64,000 bases of DNA from an uncultured Clostridia bacterium. GTDB taxonomy: Bacteria; Bacillota; Clostridia; Oscillospirales; Acutalibacteraceae. The notes below the pieces were generated by a model that did no database searches, had not been told where the DNA came from, and saw nothing but the letters and a program-made list of their open reading frames with translations. The position numbers and the translations under genes were made by a program. Of the stretch, positions 13,997 to 24,300 are shown piece after piece (the stretch's first letter is position 1; every line of letters starts with the position of its first letter). The stretch spans positions 1-64,000 of the forward strand of contig CAMCHQ010000011.1 in the NCBI GenBank assembly GCA_945874765.1. Reading direction: 5' to 3'.

Positions 13997-16900
13997 TTAC
14001 TTAATAGTAACGTCAGGAAGTGTGATGGATGATGCTGATGCAATAGCAAAAATTGTTGTAGCATCTGTACCTGTTACCGAACCGTCACCGTTAAGGTCAT
14101 AACGAAGATCAGCAGCCTTAGAAGCCGCAGAGAAAACTGCAGTAGCATCTGTACCGGTAATATTGCCATCCTTATTAAAGTCACATACAAGTAATGGAAT
14201 TGCCTGACCTGTGATATCAGCATTACCAACAACAATGTTTACTGTACGTGCAATAGCAAATTCAGAAGTAATTGTTGCTGTGTATGTGCCGGGAGCAAGA
14301 TCAAGGCTAATCTGGTTAGAATCAGTTGTAAGGTCAAATGCCTTCTCGAGAACAGGAGCGTTTGTGCTGTCATAAACAGTTACATTATATGTGCCGTTTA
14401 CGCCCTTATTATTAGTAGCACCCTTTGCAGATGTTGCTACAACAAGTGAAGCAGTCACGTTCTGAGTGAGTGGCTTATCTGACTGAACTGAAGGAACGAT
14501 TGTTACATCGCCGTCAACATATAACTGGTAAGGGAATGCTGATGTATCATCAAATGTAAGCTTATCGCCATTGATTGTAAGCTCAGGAAGAAGAGTATAT
14601 CCGTCAGCAACCTGAACATCAATTGAAACGGTTGAATCCTTTTCAACTGACATAGGACCTGAGTAAGCAACACCGTCAACTGTTACTGTAGCACCTGCAA
14701 CAGGAGTTACTGTAAGAGTATATGTTTCATACTCTGTAAGACCGATTTCTGCAGCCTGAAGCTCTGTATCAACTAAATAAATCTTATCGAGCTGAGCATC
14801 GTAGCCGTCCTTATCGTTAATGTTATATGTGTTAGAATTCTTGTACTTGTAATCGCCTCTGCCGTATGTAGCAAGACTAACTGCCTCAGCAAGAGCTCTT
14901 ACATATCTGTTCCAAGAAGCTGTTGAGTACTTAGTAGCGCCTTCGTTTACAAGCTTACCTGATGCGTCGAATGAACCGAAGCGAGGAGTGCTTGCAACGC
15001 CCTTCTTAGTAACTACAGCCTCAGACTTAACAGTGCCATCCTCATTGTAAGTTGCCTTAGTAGCGCTAAGGGTTCTGTAAGTATTGCCTGATGCACACTG
15101 AATTTCAGCTTCAAGCTTATCACCCTGGTAACCACGTTCGATTACCTGAGCTGAGAAGATATTGAAGAGTCTTACATATTCAGCAGCCTGAACTGAAGAA
15201 ACTTCTGAATCAGTTGTGTATGTATAAGCAATGCCTTCATCCTTAAGACTGCTCATAAGACTTGCAGCATTTGCGAATGACAAACCGTTCTTATCAACAA
15301 CCTTATTAGTTGTTGGGTCTGTGTATTCTACGTCTACAGTGTACTGAGCTTCTGCCTTCTTAGCATATTCAACCATCTTGTTGTATGTAAGAATATCGAA
15401 GTTGATTTCCTGAAGACCGTTTCTTGGAATTGAAATACCGTCATAAAGAGTCTTTGAAGAGTTGATAAGATTCTTATTTACAAGGTCAAGAACATAAGAA
15501 ATTCTGTCGTTAGCCTTTGTGATAGAACCACGGTTATCAACTAAAACGCCGTCCTCATTTGCAACGCCGGTATTTGCGATTAACTGGTTATCAGCCTGAG
15601 GGAACTTGCAAGCCCATGCATCCTTAGATGTGCAGGTATTGCCGTCAGCGTCTCTGTACTGATACTGAACCTGATAATAAAGAGGTTGATTGTCTTTGTT
15701 TGTATCCTGAGTTGTTGTTGGCTTGAGCCAAGGAGCATCAGTATACGTTGTAAGATCCCACTCGGTTGCGTACTTAACAGTGTTGGTAAGATAATAGTTA
15801 CCGTCCTCTGCCTTAGTTACGCTTGTGCCTACTGAGTCCTTACCGTTTGTTGCCGATGTAAGAGGCATTGGTGAGTAGATTGGCATTGTAGCGTCCTTAT
15901 CGTAGTAGTAAACACCATCGATACCGCCGATTGTAACACCAAGCTTTTCATTGTATTCGCCGCCTACATAAGCGTTATTCTTAACTGAGTTAGGAATTGT
16001 ATAGCTTACAGTTTCGCCCTTAACATTAAATGTTACTGTTTCGTTTGAAGTTGTGTAAGGTACATAAGCACGGTCGCCGGTAGCTGAAGTTGTAACCGAT
16101 TTAACCGGTGCATATTCAGTCTTATCTGCCGATGAAAGTGCTGAGCTTGCAGTCAACGGAGCAGCCTGAATAGAAAGAACCTTGATAAGAGCATCCTTAG
16201 CTGTAGTAAATACTGACTGATCCTTAAAGTCTGAAGCCTTATAGTTTGCCATAATCTTAGAAAGATTACTGTAGTTAGTATTAAGTGATCTTGCAGAACT
16301 GTTGTCACCGATTACGAAATCGATTTGTCCCTGCTTAGAAGCTGAACTTGTGTAGAAGTTAATCTTTGTACTGTAAGTACCTGTTGTAAGTTTTTCTGTA
16401 TCATCACTTGCAACATACTGGAATGGGTTGTTATAAACAACTGCATTGCCGCCAACTGTCAACTTACCCTTGTTAATTACAATACCAGGAACCTCACTGC
16501 CGAGTGTTACTGTAGAAAGAAGAGTATCGTACTTAACACCGTCACTCTTAAGATAGATTGAATCATATTCATTGTTAGCATCAATATGATAGCCGGCAAT
16601 GATTTTAGCATCAAGAGCTTCCTGAAGTGTATAAGCTACGTGGGTTCTGCTTTCGAACTGCTTACCCTCTTGGTTAGCTGTATCTGCAGCAGAGTTAAGC
16701 TGTTCCTGAGTATAACCGGTTGTACCGTTACGCTGCCAATCACCGAATACGCCTGAACCTGCAGAAGTTTCGACACGATAGTCGAACATACCAACCTTAA
16801 GAAGGTCACCTGTTGACTTGTTCCAATAAGCAATAGCGTTATTTGAACCAATGCTTATTGTAGTAGTCTTGCTGTCGTCAAACTTTGTTGCAGCAGTTGT

Positions 16901-19900
16901 AAGGTTATTAGTCTTATAGCTTGAGTTATCAGTATAGAAATAAACACCGTCGAAGCCTTTTTGAGCTCTGTTGCCGTTTCTAATTCTGATTGTGAAATTA
17001 GAAATGTCATTAAGGTTGCTTGTGCTGAGAACTATATTCTTAGGATAGGTAACATTGAGAGTGCCTATACTCTTAGCAACACCAACACTTACACCATTGC
17101 TATCTTTCTCAGTTTCATCTGTAAATGCACTGTTAAACTCTAAGTTACCATCTTTGTTTTCAGTATAAAGTGCATCTTTCCAACCGATTTCGTTGGTTAA
17201 GAGTTTATAAGCTGAAACTGTGTTATCGCCATAGAGAACGTTGCCGCTCTTGTCTACGATATCATAACTTACATTAATCTCTGCAGTAGCAGTTGTATCA
17301 CTACCTGAAACTGCGAATGTGATAGGAATGTTAAATGTAGCACTCTTACCCGGTTCAATCGGAGTTGTAGGATAGCCTGTTACTTTAGTAACTTTACCTG
17401 CCTGGTTAGTCATTGTAACGTCGTTAACCTTAACATAGTAACGTGAAAGCTGAGTAGCCTTACCGTTTACAATGTAAGAAGCGTTGATACCAACTGAGTT
17501 ATTTGTAATTGTGAAATTATTATTGTAACTTGAACCCTTAACGCAACCGGTCTGAACGTTCTTTTCGAATGAAGCAGTAGCCATCTTAAGCTGATGCTGA
17601 CCGAGTGTTGTTAATGCGTTAGGAAGGAAGCTGTTTACAGCCTGAATAGCGAAGCAGATACCTCTGATAATAGAGTCAGGATATGTGCTTGGACCGTTTG
17701 TGCCGTAACCGCCGAACTCAACGAAGTTACAGATAAGTTTTTGGAATGCACCCAAATCCTTACCGTCTGTACCTGCAAGAACTTTAACTTGGAAGAAATC
17801 ATCAAACGGATGAGCGCTTGTTGCGTCAGGTACAATTGTCTTGAAGCTCTGACCGCTGTAACGAGCGCCGAACAAACGATTGATGAGATCCTTAAGAACG
17901 TCATAAATTGTTACAACAATTGAAGTCTTTTGGATAGGTTCAGCAGAAACTATAGTAAGTAACTGGTTGAGGAAGTTAGATACACCGTAAAGGCCGTTGT
18001 CCTTTGCAGTACCGATATCAAGGAATGAAAGAACGATATTGTTCCAGATAAGGTCCTTAGAGTTAAATTTGCCGTAACCTGTACCTTGGAGTGTACCGAG
18101 AACAGGCATAAGCTTATTAGCTACAAGGTTAATATTGGTCCAAAGATCATTGCTTGACTTAATAAGGCTGTTACCGTTAGTGTCGCAAATACCGAGAAGT
18201 GCTGCAACACCCATAGCTCTTTCGCCCTTATTAACATCCTTCTGCATTGCATGGTCGCCTGCATAGTAGCAGATTACCGAGTTGAGAAGGTCGAAGAGTG
18301 TTGTTGATGAATTAACATCAGCTGACTCTGTCTTCCATGAGTTGCCGTTTGCATCTGTAAGCGGAACATATGCTTCAATTACATAAGCAACTGCATCACG
18401 AGCCATCGGAAGAATTGTGCCTTCAAGTGTTGCATGGATTGTTCCGTCATTATCAACTGTTACAAGGCTTGAATAGTCCTTCTTAGGCATTGAGTATGAT
18501 AAGTACTCTTTAAGACATACATAAGCTACTGCTTCTGCATCCTTACAGCCATCCCAATCTGAAGGGTGGATGATTTTCTCAAGCTTGCCTGCGCCAAGAT
18601 TAATCTGACCGATGCAAGCAACGAGCATAGGAATCATTGCTTCTTCAAGATTTGTCTCTGAAAGAGTAGCTGAAGTGCCGTTCTTTGTGTAGAATGCTTT
18701 AAGAATGTTAGCATCTGTAGCGTCTGCTGTGTACTGAACCATCTTGCAAGCGTTGCCAACGAGTGTTGAAACGATTGTCTTAATAGATGATGCATCGATA
18801 GTTTTAAGATCACCGGTTGTTGCCATTTCAGGACGTGTACCGATAATATTGCTTCTCTGTGGGAAGAGGTCCTTAACTGCTGCAACGAGTGCATCGTTTA
18901 AGCCTGCTACCATTGAGCTGTAGTTTGCATATTCTTTGTTGAAGAAATTATCAATGTTAGGAGTACCTGTTTCAGAAAAGTAAAGATTGATAGGACCTGT
19001 TGTTACGTTGAAGCCGTAATCAGCAAGTGGGCTGTATCTTAACTTAGCGAAAAGTCTTGTTTCATCGATATCCTTCCAAGAACCTGTTGAATCTTCAGCA
19101 GCAGTACGGTCATAAGTTACGTTCTTCTGAACATAAGCAAGGAAGTCCTTAGCTGAATCAAACTTATAATCCTTATATACAGCGTTTGCCCATTCATTGA
19201 GTTTAGCCTGTGTATAGTTTGAAGCAACGTCATTAGTATTCCACTGACCCTTCTGGTCAAAGTAATAATAATAGTTGTTATCAAAGTTGCCGCCGTGACC
19301 CTGGTCAAAGTCATCATTTACATGAAGGAGCTTGATTGTTCCCTTAAGAACTGTATCCCAAGCAAGATCAAGAGCTCTGTAACCGAAGTCAAAGAGATTA
19401 TCGGTTGCCTTAAGTGTTACCTTAGTGGTTGATGCTGTTGCATAACCGTTATCATCAGGAGCACCGTAAGCGAAGAGAAGAACGTTAAGCGGATTGCCCT
19501 CGTTATCCTTAAATTCATCTGAATATACAAGGTTAGGGTCATAACCGAGCTTTGCAGCTGCAGTAGCGTAGTTAGTACCGCTTGCCTTCATTTCAGCTTT
19601 AATCTTAAGATAACGTGTAGCTGATGTATCCTGGATTGCTGTCTTTGTATCGCTGTCGGTATATTCTTGATTATATGTAACAAGAACACTAATCTTATCA
19701 AGAAGCTCTGTTGTGAGTTTATCAAGAAGCTGGTCATCATAAACCCATGTTGTTGTGCCGTTCTTGAAATTAGCAATTTCTTCATCTGTATACCAATTAG
19801 TATACTGGAAAATGAGCTGCTGAGCTACATTGTAAACCAAGTTTGATTTATATGAGCTGTCTGAGAATCCTAAAAGACCGCCGACAAGGCTATATACATC

Positions 19901-20542
19901 AAGGTTAGCAATGTTACCGAGAGTACCGAGAGTGAATTTACCTCTGAGCACCTGACCTAAAACGTCTGCACCGTTATAGTCGCAAGAAAGGTTTTGGAAA
20001 ATACCGAGAACTCTTCTTACAATATCGGTTGAAGATGCAGTTTCTCTTGTAACATACCAGTCCTTTGTGGCAACAGCTTTAAAGTTAAGGTTGCCGGCAT
20101 CACCGAGATAGCTACCGTATGAGTTGAGAAGGTCTGCAACGCCGCTGAGTGTATAGAAAAGTTCATCTACACTGTGAGTACGAACAGGTACATCCTTTTT
20201 GATGATACCGAACGCATTGATTTTAAGTGTACGGCTGTTGCTGTCCCAAGTAATGTAACTTGTGATGCTTGAAGGAAGGTTTTCGAGAAGTGCATCGATT
20301 TGAGGTCCGTATTCGGCAAGCATCAAATCAGCATAGTCAAGTAAAGCTGTAGCAACCTGTTCATCGGAAAGAATAGCCCATGCCAAATCGTTATATTCGA
20401 TTGAGTCATCGGCATATGTCTTGTCACTGCTCATAGTATCGGCATAAGCAGTTAAAGCACCGGTAAAGCAGGAAGCTGCCATAAGCACTGCCATAATTAA
20501 TGCCAGAAGCTTATGTGAAAACTTTTTTGCCTTCGTTTTCAT
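13997..20542 (-). CDS. Giant secreted protein with C-terminal X-module and dockerin
   Basis: A 2181-residue exported protein with a clear signal peptide (KLLALIMAVLMAASCFTGAL, then TAYADT) and GGAGGTAAAAA before ATG. The first ~1,900 residues match nothing I recognise; they are rich in Asn, Thr, Tyr and Asp and alternate helical and beta-like stretches, with no catalytic motif seen. Near residue 1980 a beta repeat (YTLTVTPVAGATVTVDG) begins. About residues 2030-2120 form the X-module shared with the 364-aa protein (GTYNVTVYDS, PGTYTATITSEFAIAR, NADITGQAIP). The C-terminus is a dockerin with calcium loops DFNKDGNITGTD and DLNGDGSVTGTD. It should dock to a cohesin-bearing partner. Its N-terminal half shares composition and themes with the divergent 2693-aa protein. 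Confidence 0.8.
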   Translation of the reverse strand: MKTKAKKFSHKLLALIMAVLMAASCFTGALTAYADTMSSDKTYADDSIEYNDLAWAILSDEQVATALLDYADLMLAEYGPQIDALLENLPSSITSYITWDSNSRTLKINAFGIIKKDVPVRTHSVDELFYTLSGVADLLNSYGSYLGDAGNLNFKAVATKDWYVTRETASSTDIVRRVLGIFQNLSCDYNGADVLGQVLRGKFTLGTLGNIANLDVYSLVGGLLGFSDSSYKSNLVYNVAQQLIFQYTNWYTDEEIANFKNGTTTWVYDDQLLDKLTTELLDKISVLVTYNQEYTDSDTKTAIQDTSATRYLKIKAEMKASGTNYATAAAKLGYDPNLVYSDEFKDNEGNPLNVLLFAYGAPDDNGYATASTTKVTLKATDNLFDFGYRALDLAWDTVLKGTIKLLHVNDDFDQGHGGNFDNNYYYYFDQKGQWNTNDVASNYTQAKLNEWANAVYKDYKFDSAKDFLAYVQKNVTYDRTAAEDSTGSWKDIDETRLFAKLRYSPLADYGFNVTTGPINLYFSETGTPNIDNFFNKEYANYSSMVAGLNDALVAAVKDLFPQRSNIIGTRPEMATTGDLKTIDASSIKTIVSTLVGNACKMVQYTADATDANILKAFYTKNGTSATLSETNLEEAMIPMLVACIGQINLGAGKLEKIIHPSDWDGCKDAEAVAYVCLKEYLSYSMPKKDYSSLVTVDNDGTIHATLEGTILPMARDAVAYVIEAYVPLTDANGNSWKTESADVNSSTTLFDLLNSVICYYAGDHAMQKDVNKGERAMGVAALLGICDTNGNSLIKSSNDLWTNINLVANKLMPVLGTLQGTGYGKFNSKDLIWNNIVLSFLDIGTAKDNGLYGVSNFLNQLLTIVSAEPIQKTSIVVTIYDVLKDLINRLFGARYSGQSFKTIVPDATSAHPFDDFFQVKVLAGTDGKDLGAFQKLICNFVEFGGYGTNGPSTYPDSIIRGICFAIQAVNSFLPNALTTLGQHQLKMATASFEKNVQTGCVKGSSYNNNFTITNNSVGINASYIVNGKATQLSRYYVKVNDVTMTNQAGKVTKVTGYPTTPIEPGKSATFNIPITFAVSGSDTTATAEINVSYDIVDKSGNVLYGDNTVSAYKLLTNEIGWKDALYTENKDGNLEFNSAFTDETEKDSNGVSVGVAKSIGTLNVTYPKNIVLSTSNLNDISNFTIRIRNGNRAQKGFDGVYFYTDNSSYKTNNLTTAATKFDDSKTTTISIGSNNAIAYWNKSTGDLLKVGMFDYRVETSAGSGVFGDWQRNGTTGYTQEQLNSAADTANQEGKQFESRTHVAYTLQEALDAKIIAGYHIDANNEYDSIYLKSDGVKYDTLLSTVTLGSEVPGIVINKGKLTVGGNAVVYNNPFQYVASDDTEKLTTGTYSTKINFYTSSASKQGQIDFVIGDNSSARSLNTNYSNLSKIMANYKASDFKDQSVFTTAKDALIKVLSIQAAPLTASSALSSADKTEYAPVKSVTTSATGDRAYVPYTTSNETVTFNVKGETVSYTIPNSVKNNAYVGGEYNEKLGVTIGGIDGVYYYDKDATMPIYSPMPLTSATNGKDSVGTSVTKAEDGNYYLTNTVKYATEWDLTTYTDAPWLKPTTTQDTNKDNQPLYYQVQYQYRDADGNTCTSKDAWACKFPQADNQLIANTGVANEDGVLVDNRGSITKANDRISYVLDLVNKNLINSSKTLYDGISIPRNGLQEINFDILTYNKMVEYAKKAEAQYTVDVEYTDPTTNKVVDKNGLSFANAASLMSSLKDEGIAYTYTTDSEVSSVQAAEYVRLFNIFSAQVIERGYQGDKLEAEIQCASGNTYRTLSATKATYNEDGTVKSEAVVTKKGVASTPRFGSFDASGKLVNEGATKYSTASWNRYVRALAEAVSLATYGRGDYKYKNSNTYNINDKDGYDAQLDKIYLVDTELQAAEIGLTEYETYTLTVTPVAGATVTVDGVAYSGPMSVEKDSTVSIDVQVADGYTLLPELTINGDKLTFDDTSAFPYQLYVDGDVTIVPSVQSDKPLTQNVTASLVVATSAKGATNNKGVNGTYNVTVYDSTNAPVLEKAFDLTTDSNQISLDLAPGTYTATITSEFAIARTVNIVVGNADITGQAIPLLVCDFNKDGNITGTDATAVFSAASKAADLRYDLNGDGSVTGTDATTIFAIASASSITLPDVTIK

Positions 20543-20591
20543 TTTTTACCTCCGTAAAATTTCAAATTATTAGTTAATAAATAAGTGTTAA

Positions 20592-20694
20592 CATATTGCG
20601 TCGGGAGCCTGTCGCAATCTCTGACCATCAGGCAATCTGAATTAGACTGAAGGTTGGCAAAGCCAAACCGTTGCACCAAAAACAGCGCAATATG
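20592..20694 (-). promoter_or_regulatory. Structured 5' leader RNA of the giant dockerin gene
   Basis: A perfect 9-bp closing stem, CATATTGCG (20694-20686) with CGCAATATG (20600-20592), encloses about 85 nt holding three further hairpins: GGTT-GGC/GCC-AACC, AGTCT/AGATT and GCCTG/CAGGC. That gives a three-way or four-way junction 50 nt upstream of the start codon. This looks like a cis-regulatory RNA but matches no riboswitch class I can recall. The symmetric closing stem means it could also be read on the other strand; the minus strand is preferred because a promoter lies behind it there. Confidence 0.5.
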
Positions 20695-20712
20695 TGCTTT
20701 AAACACAGTATA

Positions 20713-20741
20713 ATTATTACATATGGCGGCAAAAAAGTCAA
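20713..20741 (-). promoter_or_regulatory. Candidate promoter of the giant dockerin gene
   Basis: On the minus strand TTGACT (20741-20736), a 17-nt spacer and AATAAT (20718-20713). It would transcribe the structured leader at 20592-20694. Confidence 0.5.
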
Positions 20742-21117
20742 TAAAGACAAACGACAAATGAAATTTTTGTAACATTGTCCAAAAAAACACAATATTTTTT
20801 GACACCTTGCACAAATTGTTAACTAAAAATTTACAATTTGTTTATAATTTCTTGTCAAAAAATTGAGAAAACCCACAAAGTAAAGTTTGAATACTTTACA
20901 CAAAATTTACATTTGTAAAGGTGTTTATCTTTACAGTCAGTTTTGATATTTACAAGACTTTATCGCTATTATATAACGTTTTACAGTCATTTTTCTGTCG
21001 TATTTTGTTTGTTAGACATTTTCTTTTGTTTTGTCTTTTTTACAACACACCATCGTCAAATTTTGAGGGCAAAATATGTGAAAATTCACAATAAATTCAA
21101 AATATGTTATAAAAATA
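20742..21117. other. A+T-rich region between divergent giant genes
   Basis: No gene is supported here. The stretch is very A+T-rich with small inverted repeats (for example GTAAAG/CTTTAC near 20880-20900). The 10-mer TTTACAGTCA occurs twice, at 20930-20939 and 20980-20989, exactly 50 bp apart, and could be a pair of regulator sites. Confidence 0.4.
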
Positions 21118-21146
21118 TTGACTTATGAATTTTTATTTGTTATAAA
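21118..21146 (+). promoter_or_regulatory. Sigma-A promoter of the 2693-aa gene
   Basis: TTGACT (21118-21123), a 17-nt spacer and TATAAA (21141-21146). The predicted leader from about 21154 to 21302 contains nested inverted repeats: TGGATA/TATCCA, GCGCC/GGCGC and CAGTTT/AAACTG between 21172 and 21233. It ends in AAAGGAGAGAG before the ATG at 21303. Confidence 0.7.
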
Positions 21147-21302
21147 TATATTGTATTTGTTAATACGCGTGTGGATATCCTGCGCCTAAAAAGCAGTTTT
21201 TTGTGTAGAAACTGTGAACAAATACTGCTCGGCGCATTATCCAAAATGCGTTACCATACGACAAGTTCGTAAATCATATTTGTAAAGGAGAGAGAAATTT
21301 AT

Positions 21303-24300
21303 ATGAGAACGAGCAAAAAAATACTCAGCTTTTTCTTAGCTGTAGTAATGGTCGTGACCACTTGCTCGGTTGGATTTACGGCGTTCGCCAAAAGTAATGA
21401 CAACCCGCTTTGGAAAACGACAAGTGTTGATGCAGACTCTGCATTTGACACGCTTAACAAATTGGCAGACCAGCTGCCATCCCTTCTCATGGGCATTGAA
21501 GCTGTAAGCAAGCCTGTTTATGAAAAGGGCGCTAAAAAGCTCGGTAAGAAAGCATCTGAACTTACCGACAAAGAAAAAGAGCAAATCGCAAGCGAGACAA
21601 CGCTTCAGGATTTACTCGGCGTATTGCAGCCGACACTTATCGGCGCACTCGCAAGCACAAGTCAAGAGGACTTTGTCAGAAATGTATTTGGTGATACCAC
21701 AACAGCTGACTTGTCAAGTTATAACTATTTGAGCGGTTCAACCGGTTCACTTGACTACTACACACTTGCTACCCTTTGCTATTCCTATATGGACAATAAG
21801 GATTTATCAAAGGATTCAAGAAACCAGCTTGAAGAGTGGTTATACGGTGCTAAGAAAGACCGTACACTTACAGGTAAAGATGCCAGCGGTAATGAGGTTA
21901 AGTACTCTGCTGACAGCCTTTGGTACTTGGCTACTCTTTATAAGTCAACCAGCAGTGCGGCAGAAAAACCTGCACAAACAGTTGAAAAAGTAGCAGAACG
22001 TTATAACAAAGCTGTAGAGAACGGTTCAATCGAAAATGTTTATTATGCCGGTTCAGAAATTATCGGTGCTACATATGATGACGCTTCTCTTGCTCAATTG
22101 AAAGCTTGCGATTATAAGCTTTCGGCTGAAGAACAAGCTGACGTTGACACCTTTATCGAAAGCACAAACAAAGAATTTGCCGTTTATGACATCAATGTTA
22201 AACTTAACGATGTCGCAGACGCTATTTTCTATTGTTACACCGATGCCGGTAAAAACTACATTAAAGCTTGTACATACCTCAGACTTCTCAATGCAGCTCA
22301 TGTTTCTGTTACAGATGTAGTTGAAAGTACAGACTTTACTCCGGGCGAATTGGATTTCAACGGCTTAGTTGTAAACGGTACTGAGAATAATGTTTATGAC
22401 AAAGTTAAGGAAACATTGAAAAAGGCTGCAATCGAATGTTTGGGTTCAGATCCCGATTTAGGAATCGATGAAAATTCAACATTTGAAGATATCGCTAAAG
22501 CAGACGGTAACAGCAGTGATTTTCAGATTAAATCTTACATTGAATACAACGTTTATTCCGCAATTTCAAAGGACTTATGTGTAAAAGTTCTTTCGGGCGG
22601 ACAAGATAACGGCAGGTTTGACAAATCACCATATTATCTTGGTCTTATTAAAGGTCTTGCAGCTCGCTTCGGTAATAACGGCGAACCTATGAGCCTTGAT
22701 AAGATTGATGCAGATATCAATGCAAAACTTCCAAAGGGCTATAACGCTAATTGGAAAGAGGGCGACAGCTTCTTCATCAGCGATTCAGAACTTGAGCAAA
22801 TGGAAGCTATTTTAAATAACTTGGCTCAAAATAACGATGCTAATAACGGAACTCCGCTTCTTACCAATTATTTCCGTGACGGTCAGTTGACATTTACAGA
22901 TAACTTGGGCGATGAAAAGAAAAAGACAATAAAGGTTCCTGATTCTCTTAATGGAAGTTACACATTAGAGTTTTGGTACAACCTTGCAAAACTTCCATCA
23001 GAGCTTAAAGGTACGGATTCAAACAAAGCAAGTGATAATCTTATTAGTGTTCTTGATGCATTTGTAGGCGACTATATGGATAATGTCCAAAGCGCTTCCA
23101 TTTCAAAAGATCAATATACATCAAGCGATTCACTTCTTATTAAGTCAATGTCAGACGAAGGCACCGGTATTAACTCAATTCCTGATGCTACCCATCATAA
23201 TAGCAAAGCTGCCATCAACAAAGCTGTTGCAGAATCTCGTAACTATGTTGCTACAAGAGTTATTTTGGGTTACTTTGGCAAAAACTTAGATGCTCTCACT
23301 AATACTAAAGAACTTACTGCAACTACTTATGACGATAATTATAAGTTCAACTGCGTTATCGATATTAATAACGAAATGAGTGAAATCGTCAAAAAGAAAA
23401 CTTCTGAATCTTCAGATGTTGTTCTTACAGATGACCAAAAGGCTATTCTCAACGGCGAAAACACAGATCTTACAGGTTCTGTAGGTACAGAGATTGTTAA
23501 CATTATCCTTAACAAGACAATCGGTGACATTGTTGACCCGTCAACAACAGTCGGCGGTATTGTAGACAGTGTTCTTAAATCACTTCTTAAGACTAATGTA
23601 AATCTTCAGGCAGTTCTTACAGACGTTTGGAAAAACCTTGTAAACGACCCGATTAAAACAGTTGTAAACCTTCTCCCTGTTGTTGCGGTAGTTGTAAACG
23701 AACTTGTTGAACCAATGGTTCTTGCAGGTGTCGGCGACTCACAAAGAAGCGACCAGAAAGGCTTCCTTTACAGTGTTCTCGGTGACGGTTTGCTTGAAGG
23801 ACTTAATGCCGATTCAGGTTCATATGTCGGTATCGGTCAGCTTGCTTGGGACCTTAACACTATGCTCCCACAGCTTATGCATTGGCTTGAAAACGACGGC
23901 AAGTATGAAGAGTTAGGCGGAACATATTGGAACGGCGGTAAGGAAGAAACAGGATACCTTACAAACTTCGATTCAAATTATAAAACACCTATCGACTTCA
24001 CAGCTAACGACATTATCTCAACTCCAAACTACGTACTTAAGTACGACAAAGTTGTAGATAGCTTCGGCAGACAAATCACATACACCGCTAACAGCGACGG
24101 CTCTTATACCTATACTTATAATGGTGTAACAGCAAATAACCTTACAGACGTTCTTGCTAACATTCCAAGCTCTGTAAAGTTCAATGTTCAGTACAAGCGT
24201 GAAGCAGGCGTACCTATGATTACAGGTATCTACATTGCAGATAAGGCGCTTAAGTATGCAAAGATCAGCGACCTTGAGGGTATCCTTAAGAAAGCTATTC

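Noticed and set aside
20592-20694. c-di-GMP (GEMM) riboswitch
   Set aside because: The stem-loop content is similar in scale, but the conserved GACGCAAAGCC-type core and tetraloop receptor are absent.
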